46,441 nucleotides of DNA from an uncultured Collinsella sp. (lineage in GTDB: Bacteria > Actinomycetota > Coriobacteriia > Coriobacteriales > Coriobacteriaceae), in contig CABUSH010000016.1 of assembly GCA_902494195.1 (NCBI GenBank), positions 1-46,441 of the forward strand. The letters are read 5' to 3'. This document shows positions 25,620 to 33,767 of this stretch, one piece after another. Position 1 is the first letter of the stretch; the number at the start of each line of letters is the position of its first letter. Under the pieces are notes generated by a model that was not told the origin of the DNA, did no database searches, and worked only from the letters and a program-made list of their open reading frames with translations. The position numbers and the translations under genes are program-made.

Positions 25620-27464
25620 CTAACCCATGACCGACATGGTGAGCAGCACCGCAGCGGCGCAGTACGCTACGCACGAGATCATGACGGCAATGACGTTCAT
25701 GGCGGTGCCCGACGTGTTGAGGTCATGCTCGTCACGCCAGAACAGCACCATCAGGTAAATCACGGCGCTCATGTTGCCAATCAGGCAGACGATGGCCGCA
25801 ATGTTAAAGCAGCCGGTAAAGAGCTGTTCCTCAAACATGGGCGCGTCGGGGAACGCGGCGGTGCGCACCAGCTGGGCGCACAGGTAGGTCACGAGCGACA
25901 GGATCAGGCCCATGCCCGTGCTCTGGAAGAAGAACCCCAGATACGGCTTGGGCTCGTCATCGTGACCGTCATACTCCAGGAAGTAGTTCTTGACGAACGA
26001 CACCATGCGCGAGGCCGCCAGCAGCACGAGCGGCATGGCGCACATGGGGAACACCACCAGATGCGCGGAGCCGAGCGCCGTCCCCAGCACCGTTGCCATG
26101 ATGCACGAGGCAATGCCCCACACGACAACCCAGTACTGGCGATGCACGAACCAGCTGAGCACATTCGTCGAGTCGTCGGACGCGCTATCGCCCGAGCCGA
26201 CGCCTGCGATCTGCAGGTCCTCCTGGTGCTCCTCGGCGATAACGTCCATGGCGTCATCAAAGGTCACGATACCCAGGATATGACGGTTCTCGTCGCAGAC
26301 AGGGATGGCAACCAGGTCGTACTTGGTCATCTCGTCCGTCACGTCTTCCTGGTCCTCGTCGGGCGACACATAGACCAGGTCGCGATAGGCCAGCTGACCC
26401 AGCGTGGCGTCGCGGTCGGCTACGATCAGCGTGCGCAGCGAAAGCACGCCGGTCAGCATGCCGCTCGGATCCTCGGTATAGACGTAGTAGACGCTCTCGA
26501 AGTCCTCGTCGAGCTCGCGAATCGCCTCGATGGCGTCACCGACCGTTGCCGTGGCGGGCAGGGAGACAAACTCCGAGGTCATGATGCGGCCGGCGGTGTT
26601 GTCCTCATACCCCAGCAGGTTACGAATCGCTTTCTCTTCCTTGACGCCCATCAGGCGCAGGAGCTTCTCGGCCTTCTCGTAATCGAGCTCGTCGATCAGA
26701 TCGGCGGCGTCGTCCGGGTCCATCATGGCCAGCATCGACGATGCGTCGGTATCGGACAGGCCCTCGAGCATCTCGGTCATAAGCTCGTCGTCATCGAACT
26801 CCGAGATGGCCTCGGCGGCCTGTGCCGTATCGAGCTGCGCGAACACCTGCGCGCGCAGGCGCGGATCGAGCTGCTCGATGATGTCGGCGATGTCGGCAGG
26901 ATGCAGCTCGCCAAGCGTCTTGTGCGACACCGAGAGCTGGATGTTCTTAGTCGAGCGATCGAGCAGGTCCATGTAAGACCAGGCGATAATGTCCTCGCTG
27001 AGCGGCTTGCCCAAGTGCTTCATAAAGCCTTCGACGATATGCTCGAGCGCGGGGCTGATGGCGCGTAGCAGACCGCGGGCACCGACCTCGGCGCCCAGCA
27101 GGCGCAGCTGGTTTTCGCCCGACATGGAAAACTTGATGTCGTTTACGCGCACGACCTTCATGCCCTGCGTGTCGACAATCTGCTTGTTGAGCACGTCGCG
27201 GGCAAGCAGGAGTTCGGTCGGCTGCAGGTACGAAAAACGGATTTCGGTGGCCGACGTCTTAAGGTGCACGCCCGTCTCGTCGATACGGTCGACCCATTTG
27301 CGCCAGCTGATCATAAACGGCGTCTTGCCGGGTCCGCGGAACGCGAGCGACGTCACGTGCGGAAAAACTTCGCCGGTAGCAATACCAAAATCGTTGACCA
27401 CGCCGAGCTTTTCGCCGTCGACGTCCAAGACCGGCAATTTGAGCATCTCACTCAGATAATTCAA
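25620..27464 (-). CDS. MgtE-like protein: PRC barrel, MgtE-N, CBS pair and membrane domain
   Basis: This protein is 614 residues from TTG 27464. An N-terminal PRC-barrel-like segment (YLSEMLKLPVLDVDGEKLGV) precedes the MgtE N superhelical domain (~185-290, LHPADIADIIEQLDP). A CBS pair (~300-425) and about five TM helices (~455-614) follow. The architecture is that of Mg2+-gated MgtE channels, in which the MgtE-N and CBS domains sense cytosolic Mg2+, but the membrane part is divergent and lacks an obvious MgtE pore motif, so transport versus sensing is open. GGGGAG precedes TTG 27464; ATG 27446 is an alternative. An out-of-frame ATG with a better site lies at 27480. Confidence 0.8.
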   Translation of the reverse strand: MNYLSEMLKLPVLDVDGEKLGVVNDFGIATGEVFPHVTSLAFRGPGKTPFMISWRKWVDRIDETGVHLKTSATEIRFSYLQPTELLLARDVLNKQIVDTQGMKVVRVNDIKFSMSGENQLRLLGAEVGARGLLRAISPALEHIVEGFMKHLGKPLSEDIIAWSYMDLLDRSTKNIQLSVSHKTLGELHPADIADIIEQLDPRLRAQVFAQLDTAQAAEAISEFDDDELMTEMLEGLSDTDASSMLAMMDPDDAADLIDELDYEKAEKLLRLMGVKEEKAIRNLLGYEDNTAGRIMTSEFVSLPATATVGDAIEAIRELDEDFESVYYVYTEDPSGMLTGVLSLRTLIVADRDATLGQLAYRDLVYVSPDEDQEDVTDEMTKYDLVAIPVCDENRHILGIVTFDDAMDVIAEEHQEDLQIAGVGSGDSASDDSTNVLSWFVHRQYWVVVWGIASCIMATVLGTALGSAHLVVFPMCAMPLVLLAASRMVSFVKNYFLEYDGHDDEPKPYLGFFFQSTGMGLILSLVTYLCAQLVRTAAFPDAPMFEEQLFTGCFNIAAIVCLIGNMSAVIYLMVLFWRDEHDLNTSGTAMNVIAVMISCVAYCAAAVLLTMSVMG

Positions 27465-27480
27465 TGGTGCTCCCCATCAT
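27448..27480 (-). CDS. Possible 10-codon upstream ORF overlapping the MgtE-like start
   Basis: CGGAGGAAT lies just ahead of ATG 27480, the best ribosome-binding site in the region. It opens MMGSTIELSE and stops at 27448, two bases before the in-frame ATG 27446 of the large gene (TGAG-ATG). It may couple translation. Alternatively, a one-base shift here would join this start to the large frame, so an indel or sequencing error must be considered. Confidence 0.3.
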   Translation of the reverse strand: MMGSTIELSE

Positions 27481-27487
27481 TATTCCT

Positions 27488-27623
27488 CCGGACGCGGCCG
27501 CGCGTGCGGCGTCCGGGGGCTTCTGGATATGTATACGCATGCGTGGGCGGCACGCCGCTCGACGCTTACACCCCGTGCATGCGCAAAAAGCACCTGCATG
27601 GGGTCATCGACTGTATGGTCGAG
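27488..27623 (-). promoter_or_regulatory. Structured leader RNA upstream of the Mg-transport operon
   Basis: Three structures are visible. CCGGACGC/GCGTCCGG (27488-27495 with 27509-27516) lies directly before the ribosome-binding site. A long hairpin with ACCCC/GGGGT ends and a 5-base loop is at 27570-27604. CTCGAC (27558-27563) can pair with GTCGAG (27618-27623), while the latter can instead pair with TCGAC at 27607-27611. The competing pairings suggest a switch. It does not match the M-box consensus I know. The gap 27465-27792 also holds a 27-nt palindrome. Confidence 0.4.
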
Positions 27624-27755
27624 GTTTGGATTTCACCTGTAACCTTTCTCTTGACCCTCATTAACCGCAGTAACTATAGCATCAGCATCGCCCTGCGGCA
27701 TCGAATTTATGCGCTGCACATTGCAGGCATACCAAACGCTGACGCATCCGTGACA

Positions 27756-27784
27756 TAGTCATTGGGGACGTTCTTAAATGACTA
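27756..27784. repeat. 27-nt palindromic repeat, arm type B (AGTCATT)
   Basis: TAGTCATT and AATGACTA arms (27756-27763, 27777-27784) flank GGGGACGTTCTTA. It lies 8 bases after the NodB-like gene stop, so it may double as a 3' end structure. Confidence 0.75.
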
Positions 27785-27792
27785 CCCAATAA

Positions 27793-29199
27793 CTACTCTG
27801 TGGTGTCGTTGTCCTCGGCAAGTTGGGGAAACACGGCGTCCTTGGGCATGGTGGCCTTCGTCAGCGAAGTGAGCTTTTTGCTCAGCGACGTGTCCGTCTT
27901 GACCAGGTCGCTGAGCGTCACGATCTTGTAGCCGTCGGCAATGAGGCCGTCGATAATCTGCGGCAGCGCCTCGAGTGTCTGCTCGGCGCATTCGTCTCTA
28001 TCGGTGAGCAGCACGATATTGCCCGGCGTCACCGAATCGAGCACCGTCGAGACCTGTTCGTCGGCACCGTTTAGCAGCCAGTCGCCCGAGTCGATATTCC
28101 ACGAGACCACGGCGGAGACCAGGTCCATCGCATCAATCCAGTTTTGCTCGTCAAAGGCAGCGTAGGGAGCACGCAGCAGCATCGTCTTCACGCCGGTCGC
28201 CGACTTAATCGCGTCGGTGCCTTTCGTGATCTGTTCGCGTACCGCCTCACGGTCCTGACCCTTGAGCGAATCGTCGCTATAGCTGTTGGATCCGATCTCG
28301 CACCCGGCATCGACAATCGCCTTGGCCGTGGCAGGCGAGGCCTCGACCGCATCGCCCGAAAGGAAGAACGTCGCGGTGACGCCCTTTTCCTTGAGCACCT
28401 GCAAGATCTGCTTGGTAGCGCCGCTCGGACCCTCGTCAAACGTCAGCGCCACGTACTTTTTGTTGCCCTTGGGCGCCACGCTGGCGCACGCAACGACGCA
28501 ATCGGTGGCGGGCACAACCTCGCCGCGGTCTTGCGTCTTGCCCGACTGCTCACCAACCCACACCTCGGAGCGGCCCTGGACACCCCACGTCTGCACATAC
28601 TCGATAGCGCCCGTACCCTCGACCTTGAGCTTGGGCTCGATAACCGTAGCCTGAACCTCGTGCTTCTCGTAGGTGTTACGGCCATCCTTGACCGTCACCT
28701 TCTCGCCGCCCTCAAGTTCGTGGCTATCCCATTTGCCCTGCTTCACGCGCTTGCCGTCGACCTTCACCGACAGCTTTTCGCCCCCATGGCGCTTGAGCAC
28801 GCTGTCATCGACGGCCAGCAGGTCGCCTGCGTCGTAGGTGTCAGTCAACTCCTGGTCGTCGATGAGATTCTGCAGCGTAGAGCCCACACGCACCGCGGTC
28901 TTCTGGCCGTTGAGCTCCACGTCCACACTGCGGTTGACGTAGCCCACGACGGCAGCGATAAACAGCACGAGCGCACAGCCCACGGCAATGAGCGCATAGG
29001 GCAGGCGAGACGAACGACGGGGCGTACGGCTGTTGCCGATGCGAGCGCTGCGGTCGCTAAAGCCGCGGCTATGGTTGAGATACATCGCGCCGGGCTTACG
29101 GTGACGCTTGCGCTGACCGCTGGGCAGCTGCCCCAGGTCGCGGCGCGCCGTCGGACGCGCACCCGAACGCCCGTTTAAGTTGGATCCGTTTTGGCGCAT
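27793..29199 (-). CDS. NodB-like polysaccharide deacetylase homologue with lost metal ligands
   Basis: This 468-residue protein has a basic cytosolic N-terminus (1-65), one TM helix (~68-88), an extracellular spacer (~90-240) and a NodB domain (~245-440). The NodB motifs are changed: TFDDGP reads TFDEGP (D255-E256). The zinc-binding HxxxH motif reads SNSYSD, with N305 and D309 in place of both His. The late LLHD reads LLTD. RAPY and DSGDW remain. The fold should be kept, but zinc-dependent deacetylation is doubtful, so it may be a glycan-binding pseudoenzyme or have shifted metal use. The start has GGGAGGG upstream. It is the last gene of a minus-strand run that begins near 33.6 kb. Confidence 0.85.
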   Translation of the reverse strand: MRQNGSNLNGRSGARPTARRDLGQLPSGQRKRHRKPGAMYLNHSRGFSDRSARIGNSRTPRRSSRLPYALIAVGCALVLFIAAVVGYVNRSVDVELNGQKTAVRVGSTLQNLIDDQELTDTYDAGDLLAVDDSVLKRHGGEKLSVKVDGKRVKQGKWDSHELEGGEKVTVKDGRNTYEKHEVQATVIEPKLKVEGTGAIEYVQTWGVQGRSEVWVGEQSGKTQDRGEVVPATDCVVACASVAPKGNKKYVALTFDEGPSGATKQILQVLKEKGVTATFFLSGDAVEASPATAKAIVDAGCEIGSNSYSDDSLKGQDREAVREQITKGTDAIKSATGVKTMLLRAPYAAFDEQNWIDAMDLVSAVVSWNIDSGDWLLNGADEQVSTVLDSVTPGNIVLLTDRDECAEQTLEALPQIIDGLIADGYKIVTLSDLVKTDTSLSKKLTSLTKATMPKDAVFPQLAEDNDTTE

Positions 29200-29220
29200 G
29201 TGCCCTCCCCCATAAACACA

Positions 29221-29250
29221 GCAAGCCGGAGCAACAGGTCTCCGGCTTGC
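29221..29250 (-). terminator. Hairpin between the PRC-barrel and NodB-like genes
   Basis: GCAAGCCGGAG (29221-29231) pairs perfectly with CTCCGGCTTGC (29240-29250). On the minus strand TGTGTTTA follows. It probably terminates the PRC-barrel operon. Confidence 0.65.
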
Positions 29251-29271
29251 CTCCCATCATTTGGTACGTCG

Positions 29272-30027
29272 CTATTTTGTAGCTTTTGACGAGCCTCCGC
29301 TCGCCTTTTGGTATTCGTCCTTAAACGCCTTGAACATGCCGCGCGTCTTGCCGAGCTGCTTGCCCAGTGCGCGACTGCCCTTGTCCACGGCAACCGACCC
29401 CTTGTCGTCGAGCACCTTGGCGCCCTTTTTGACCTTGTCGCCCACCACGACGCTGGCCTCGGCGGCCTTGGCAGCCGCACCGCCCGAATACCCGAGCGAC
29501 TTGACCTCGTCCGAAACAATCATCGCGCCGTCCGCATAGCCGCGCAGCATCGTCGGCGGTACCTGCGTGTCACCAACCAAAACACTCGAAGCAGCACCGG
29601 CGGTCACATAGAATGCCTGCACGATGCCCGAACGCGGCTTGAACTCAACATCCGAGCAATAGCCCACGACGTCGCCCGATTCCGTGCGCACGTCCATACC
29701 GACCCAGATGATGCAATCGTCCAGGTTGATGTCGAGGCGCTTGGCAGCGGCGGCATCGTACGTGTCCTTGACGTCATCGACCGCAATGGCGCCCTCGTAG
29801 ACACCAATGGCGTCGAGCGCTACGAATCGGTCGGGACGCTCGATCATGCCCGCGATATCGGACTGGCGGACCATAAAGCCGACCACGCGCGTACCGCCCG
29901 GGGTAAAGACCGGAAAGTGAATCTTTCCGAGCTTTTTAGGGCTGCGCGGTGTGCCGTCCTTTTTGGTACGCTTATCCTCGGTAGGCTTGCGATAGATCTT
30001 GGCGCCGACAAAATCCCCGGCGCGCAT
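29272..30027 (-). CDS. PRC-barrel domain protein
   Basis: This 251-residue protein has a basic loop rich in Lys/Arg (~12-32) and two PRC-barrel-like segments (GKIHFPVFTPGGTRVVGFMV at ~34-53, and VRTESGDVVGYCSDVEFKPR at ~112-131). The tail is Lys/Ala-rich and possibly helical (~185-251). There is no TM segment. PRC barrels often bind RNA or protein partners. It is translationally coupled to the YtxH-like gene: the upstream stop and this start share bases (TAATG). Proteins of this pair may work at the membrane, since YtxH proteins are membrane-anchored. The precise role is unknown. Confidence 0.75.
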   Translation of the reverse strand: MRAGDFVGAKIYRKPTEDKRTKKDGTPRSPKKLGKIHFPVFTPGGTRVVGFMVRQSDIAGMIERPDRFVALDAIGVYEGAIAVDDVKDTYDAAAAKRLDINLDDCIIWVGMDVRTESGDVVGYCSDVEFKPRSGIVQAFYVTAGAASSVLVGDTQVPPTMLRGYADGAMIVSDEVKSLGYSGGAAAKAAEASVVVGDKVKKGAKVLDDKGSVAVDKGSRALGKQLGKTRGMFKAFKDEYQKASGGSSKATK

Positions 30028-30416
30028 TATGCCTCGGTCGAGGGCTCCGCAGCCTCGGTATCAGCCTCGACGGCGTTCTCGACCACGACGTCGGCGGCAG
30101 GCGTCACGTTGCCGCCCGAAATGGCGTCGTTGAGCTGCTCGCGCAGCTGGTCCATGCGCTCGCGGGCCAGGTCGACCTTGGCGCGCAGGTCGTCGGTCTT
30201 GGCGTCGACCATCGGGCCAAAGTCATTCACCGCAGCACGGGCCTCCTCGGCGCTGTGCTCGTAGGTGTCGCGCACATTGTCCCAGGCGTCGTTGGCGATA
30301 TCGGCAGCCATGGCGCGGGTCTCGGCGCCCGAGCGCGGGGCCAGAGCAACGCCGACAATAGCGCCGGCAGCGGCACCAAAAAGTGCGCCGGAGACAAAGC
30401 TGAAAGTCTTACCCAT
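30027..30416 (-). CDS. YtxH-like small membrane protein
   Basis: From ATG 30416 it has 129 residues: one TM helix near the N-terminus (FVSGALFGAAAGAIVGVALA, ~5-25) with the YtxH-style LAPRSGAETR motif right after it. A long amphipathic, coiled-coil-prone helix (~35-100) and an acidic tail follow. YtxH/GvpP-type proteins are common in stress operons, usually without a known enzyme role. AGAGGA lies 6 bases upstream of this ATG; ATG 30422 is also possible. It shares bases with the PRC-barrel gene start. Confidence 0.8.
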   Translation of the reverse strand: MGKTFSFVSGALFGAAAGAIVGVALAPRSGAETRAMAADIANDAWDNVRDTYEHSAEEARAAVNDFGPMVDAKTDDLRAKVDLARERMDQLREQLNDAISGGNVTPAADVVVENAVEADTEAAEPSTEA

Positions 30417-30552
30417 GATCATTCCTCTCCTGCGGGCACGTCGGTGCCCACCGTTTGAATGCTGTCCATTATACCCGCAGCGCATCACTTGCCGCTCCGC
30501 TCATCTACGTACGGCAAAAGCGCAGGTGCGTGATGGTGATAAACGCGTAGGC

Positions 30553-31386
30553 CTACTCCTGAGGCATAGCCGGCATGGTCACCGTGGCACCCGGGTCCTC
30601 GCCGGCGCCGTCCACGAGCGGCAGGCCGCCCTCATGCGCAGATCCTGCCGGAACCGTCGCCGCACCGCCAAAGACGGCAGCGGAGGCCTCGTGGTTCTCG
30701 GCAACTGCGCCCTCGGTATCAATCGCCACCTGGGGCTCGTCGTCAAAGTTGGGGACGCCCTGGGGCTCGGTGGGAACGGGCTCGGCGGTCGCATCGGCAA
30801 CGGGCTCGGCGTCGGCCGGCACATCGCCCTCGTCAGAGCCCTCGTCCTCGGCAGCATCTTCGCCGTTCGCAGCGGCGACGGCCTCGTGAGGATCCTTGCC
30901 CTCGGCCTCGGCGCGCATGCCCAACACCAGGTTGCGCAGACCCGCGACCGTGCCTTCCACGTCGGGGGCAGGCTGGTCGGCGTGCAGGTACGCCCAGTCC
31001 ATCATAAAGGTGGCCGACGACAGCGCACCGATGGCCAGTGCGTCGTCGGGGCACGAAAGCTCAACCTCAAAGACGCGCTCGTCGTGCTCGCTTACGCGCG
31101 TACGGCCGCACGAGATGCTACCGGCAAGCCCGGTCTCGTTCATGAGCTCAACCGTCACATGCTCAAGCAGGTGGCAAAGCTCGGTCTGGCCCATGCAGTC
31201 CTGGAACTCGCGACCGGAATCGCCCAGGCACAGGTGCTTGGCAATCGCCGGCACCAGGTAATACACGCGCGCCGTGGCCTCGATATCCTCCGAGGTCATG
31301 AGCGGCATGCCGGGGTTCACCAGCACATGCGCGCAGATCTTGTCCTCACTGACGGTGACCTTAAGGATGTTGAACAGGCCTGCCAT
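30553..31386 (-). CDS. Uncharacterised protein with HLLEHV motif and acidic low-complexity tail
   Basis: This protein is 277 residues long. The first ~160 form a compact domain. The segment GQTELCHLLEHVTVELMNET resembles the N-terminal domain of cyanophycin synthetase, whose HxxEHxxLE-type motif is conserved. The ATP-grasp and Mur-ligase domains of that enzyme are absent, so this would be a stand-alone relative of the N-domain. The rest (~160-277) is rich in Glu/Ala/Pro/Asp and probably disordered. There is no signal or TM segment. It is the gene just downstream of CorC on the same strand. The function is unknown and the resemblance is by eye only. Confidence 0.6.
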   Translation of the reverse strand: MAGLFNILKVTVSEDKICAHVLVNPGMPLMTSEDIEATARVYYLVPAIAKHLCLGDSGREFQDCMGQTELCHLLEHVTVELMNETGLAGSISCGRTRVSEHDERVFEVELSCPDDALAIGALSSATFMMDWAYLHADQPAPDVEGTVAGLRNLVLGMRAEAEGKDPHEAVAAANGEDAAEDEGSDEGDVPADAEPVADATAEPVPTEPQGVPNFDDEPQVAIDTEGAVAENHEASAAVFGGAATVPAGSAHEGGLPLVDGAGEDPGATVTMPAMPQE

Positions 31387-31410
31387 AACTCTCCCCTACT
31401 CTTCCTTGTC

Positions 31411-32784
31411 CTACTCGTCGCCGTCGTGCGGATTCGCAGGACCCGCACCCGACGTCGTCGGCTCGTCTACCGAAGACTCGGAATCCTTCTTATCGGTTTC
31501 GGCCGGAGCGATCACGCGAATGAGCGAGATGCGCTGGCCACGCATCGACTGCACCTTAAACTTGTACCCCGCAACCTCAAACACCTCTCCGATGTCGGGC
31601 ACCGAGTCGCAAAGCTCCAAGATCCAGCCGGCGATGGTCTCATAATCATCGCTTTCCTCGAGCGGCCAACCAAGCTCAATCGCGTCATCGCACGAAAAAC
31701 GCCCATCAACGAGCCACTCGCGGCGCGAAAGGCGCGTGAGATACTTGTTGTCGGGGTCGAACTCGTCCTCGATCTCGCCGACGATCTCCTCGACGATGTC
31801 CTCGATGGTGATGATGCCGGCCGTGCCGCCGTACTCGTCCACGACCACCACGATCTGGTCGTGCGAGGTCTGCATCTCGGACAGCAGCGGCAGGATATCC
31901 TTGGTGTCGGGCACAAAGGTGGCGTCGCGCAAAAAGCCGGCGATGGGCTGGTCGCCCTTGCCGTCGAGCGCGGGCTGAATCAGGTCCTTGATGTGCGCGA
32001 TGCCCGCGACGTTGTCGGGATCCTCGTGATAGACGGGGATTCGGCTGAAGCCGGTCTGGCGCATGGTGGACAGCACGTCGGCGACGGTCTCGTCGTCCTC
32101 GCACATGGTGGTGTCCACGCGCGGCACCATGACCTCGCGGGCAACGGTGTCGCCCAGGTCGAAGATCTCGTGGATCATGCGCTTTTCCTCGTCGAGCAGG
32201 TCGTCCTGCTCCGAGACCATGTACTTGATCTCTTCCTCCGAGACGTTTTGGCGGTCGTCGGCGCTCTTGATGCGCAGAATGCGGGCCAGGCCATCGGAAC
32301 AAGCGCCGGTCAGCCACACGAGCGGACGGGCGATCTTTTGGAAAAACGACAACGGCCCCACGACTTGCTTGGACACGCCCTCGGCATTGGCCAGGCCGAT
32401 GCGCTTGGGGACGAGCTCGCCGATCACGATGGATACGAAGGCGACCGCGACGGTGATGATGACCGGCGCCAGGCCGCGCGCGATGGCGGAGAGCGGCGCG
32501 ATGCCAAAACTCATGAGCCACGTGGCGAGCGGGTCGGACAGACTCGTCGAGGCGACGGCGGACGAGGCGAAGCCCACGAGCGTGATGGCGACCTGGATGG
32601 TGGCGAGCAGCTGGTCGGAGTCGGCAGCCAGCTTAATGGCACGCTCGGCGCGCTTGTCGCCTTCCTCGGCCTCATGCTCCAGCACGGCGCGCTTGGCCGT
32701 GGTGAGCGCCATCTCGGACATAGAGAAGTAGCCGTTGATGAGGGTCAAAACGAGGGTGGTGATAAGGGAGATGGTTATGTCCAT
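31411..32784 (-). CDS. CNNM/CorC-family protein (DUF21, CBS pair, CorC_HlyC)
   Basis: This 457-residue protein has an N-terminal DUF21 membrane domain (~1-200, TMs at 5-25, 55-80, 90-110 and 130-150; FSMSEMALTTAKR is the typical start). A CBS pair (~215-335) and a C-terminal CorC_HlyC transporter-associated domain (~350-435) follow. Bacterial CorC/CNNM proteins export Mg2+ or Co2+; the CBS pair binds adenosine nucleotide and Mg2+. Length is normal. It is old-named hemolysin family. Its presence here, with the mgtA, MgtE-like and NRAMP-related genes, gives import and export functions in one window. Confidence 0.9.
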   Translation of the reverse strand: MDITISLITTLVLTLINGYFSMSEMALTTAKRAVLEHEAEEGDKRAERAIKLAADSDQLLATIQVAITLVGFASSAVASTSLSDPLATWLMSFGIAPLSAIARGLAPVIITVAVAFVSIVIGELVPKRIGLANAEGVSKQVVGPLSFFQKIARPLVWLTGACSDGLARILRIKSADDRQNVSEEEIKYMVSEQDDLLDEEKRMIHEIFDLGDTVAREVMVPRVDTTMCEDDETVADVLSTMRQTGFSRIPVYHEDPDNVAGIAHIKDLIQPALDGKGDQPIAGFLRDATFVPDTKDILPLLSEMQTSHDQIVVVVDEYGGTAGIITIEDIVEEIVGEIEDEFDPDNKYLTRLSRREWLVDGRFSCDDAIELGWPLEESDDYETIAGWILELCDSVPDIGEVFEVAGYKFKVQSMRGQRISLIRVIAPAETDKKDSESSVDEPTTSGAGPANPHDGDE

Positions 32785-32897
32785 CGGGAGTTTCTCGAAC
32801 CTCCAAGATTCGGGACGTCAGGTCAAAACGTTGATGGCGGATAGGGCAGTTGCACCCGGCGGGCGCCCGGACGGGCCCGCGGGCGCAGGCGCGATCG

Positions 32898-33581
32898 CTA
32901 GATTACGAAGAGGATCACCGCCATGAACTGGAAGATACTGCCGGCGAGCACCCACAAGTGAAACACACTGTGCAGGTAGCGCACGTTTTTGGCGATATAG
33001 AACGGCACGCCCGCGGTGTAGCACACGCCGCCGACGGCGAGCAGGGCAAGTGCCACGGGGTTGAGCAGCGCCACAAGTTCGGGCAGCTTAAAGACGACGA
33101 GCCAGCCCATCAGCAGGTAAACCAGGCCGCTTACCCAGTGCGGTTGACGCTCGCGCATAAAGCACTCGAGGGCGATGCCGATAATGGCGATGGCCCATAC
33201 GGCAAAGAACAGCGCAGGGCCGCCGTCGTTTGCGAGCGTGATGAGGCAAAACGGCGTATAGCTGCCGGCTATGAGCAGGTAGATGCAGCTGTGGTCGATG
33301 ATGCGAAACACGCGCTTGGCGCGCGCGGGCTGAATCGCGTGGTAGAGCGTGGAGGCTAGGTATTCGAGGATAATGCTGACGCCATAGACAATTGCCGCGG
33401 CCATGTGGGCCGGGCCTCCGCCGCGCAGAGCGGCGAATACGATCAGGAGCACCAGGCCCGCGATACCCAGCAGGCAGCCGACACCATGGGTGACGGAGTT
33501 CATGATCTCCTCGCCCACCGTGTAGTGTGGAACGGCCGCGGTCTTGGGTCGCGGCTTAGAACTGTCGCTCGAATCGGACAT
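32898..33581 (-). CDS. Hemolysin III / PAQR family membrane protein
   Basis: This 227-residue protein has seven TM helices. The metal-site motif residues of the hemolysin III/TrhA family are present: S...H in STLYHA, D/H in IIDHSCIY and the C-terminal HSVFHLWV. YqfA/TrhA in E. coli affects membrane energetics and lipid homeostasis; the enzyme activity, if any, is not proven. ATG 33581 is preferred to an in-frame TTG at 33599, although GGAGG lies 11-12 bases away. A TATAGT box lies at 33622-33617 on the minus strand. It is divergent from the alpha/beta hydrolase. Confidence 0.85.
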   Translation of the reverse strand: MSDSSDSSKPRPKTAAVPHYTVGEEIMNSVTHGVGCLLGIAGLVLLIVFAALRGGGPAHMAAAIVYGVSIILEYLASTLYHAIQPARAKRVFRIIDHSCIYLLIAGSYTPFCLITLANDGGPALFFAVWAIAIIGIALECFMRERQPHWVSGLVYLLMGWLVVFKLPELVALLNPVALALLAVGGVCYTAGVPFYIAKNVRYLHSVFHLWVLAGSIFQFMAVILFVI

Positions 33582-33687
33582 GCCGGTTACATCCTCCAAC
33601 GTAAAGAGTTCTCAACACTATATCAAAGCGTCTAGGTACGTGCGAAATTTGCACCATACGTGACCCTTTGTTTACCCATTCTTTGTC

Positions 33688-33748
33688 TGTTGACGCATCA
33701 ACGGCGAACGTCCATAATGCGCTTGCATTAAATGTTGATGTATTAACA
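33688..33748 (+). promoter_or_regulatory. Promoter with twin palindromic operators ahead of the alpha/beta hydrolase gene
   Basis: TTGACG (33690-33695), 17 bases and CATAAT (33713-33718) form a strong promoter. Two copies of a 16-bp imperfect palindrome, TGTTGACGCATCAACG (33688-33703) and TGTTGATGTATTAACA (33733-33748), lie 45 bases apart. One covers the -35 and the other lies just past the start site. The second extends to ATGTT...AACAT. The layout suggests repression by a dimeric regulator encoded elsewhere. Confidence 0.65.
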
Positions 33749-33767
33749 TCTTATAGGAAAGCTTCTT

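Noticed and set aside
27448..27480. Definite leader peptide for the MgtE-like gene
   Set aside because: It was kept only as a low-confidence feature because a one-base indel would merge it with the main frame.
27488..27623. M-box or cobalamin riboswitch in the MgtE-like leader
   Set aside because: The structure is present but no conserved core of either class matches; it is reported only as an unassigned leader.
30265..32844. Very long open frame on the plus strand opposite CorC and neighbours
   Set aside because: It is antisense to genes with clear families and ribosome sites, has a His/Arg/Gly-rich composition typical of GC-rich shadow frames, and no recognisable domain.
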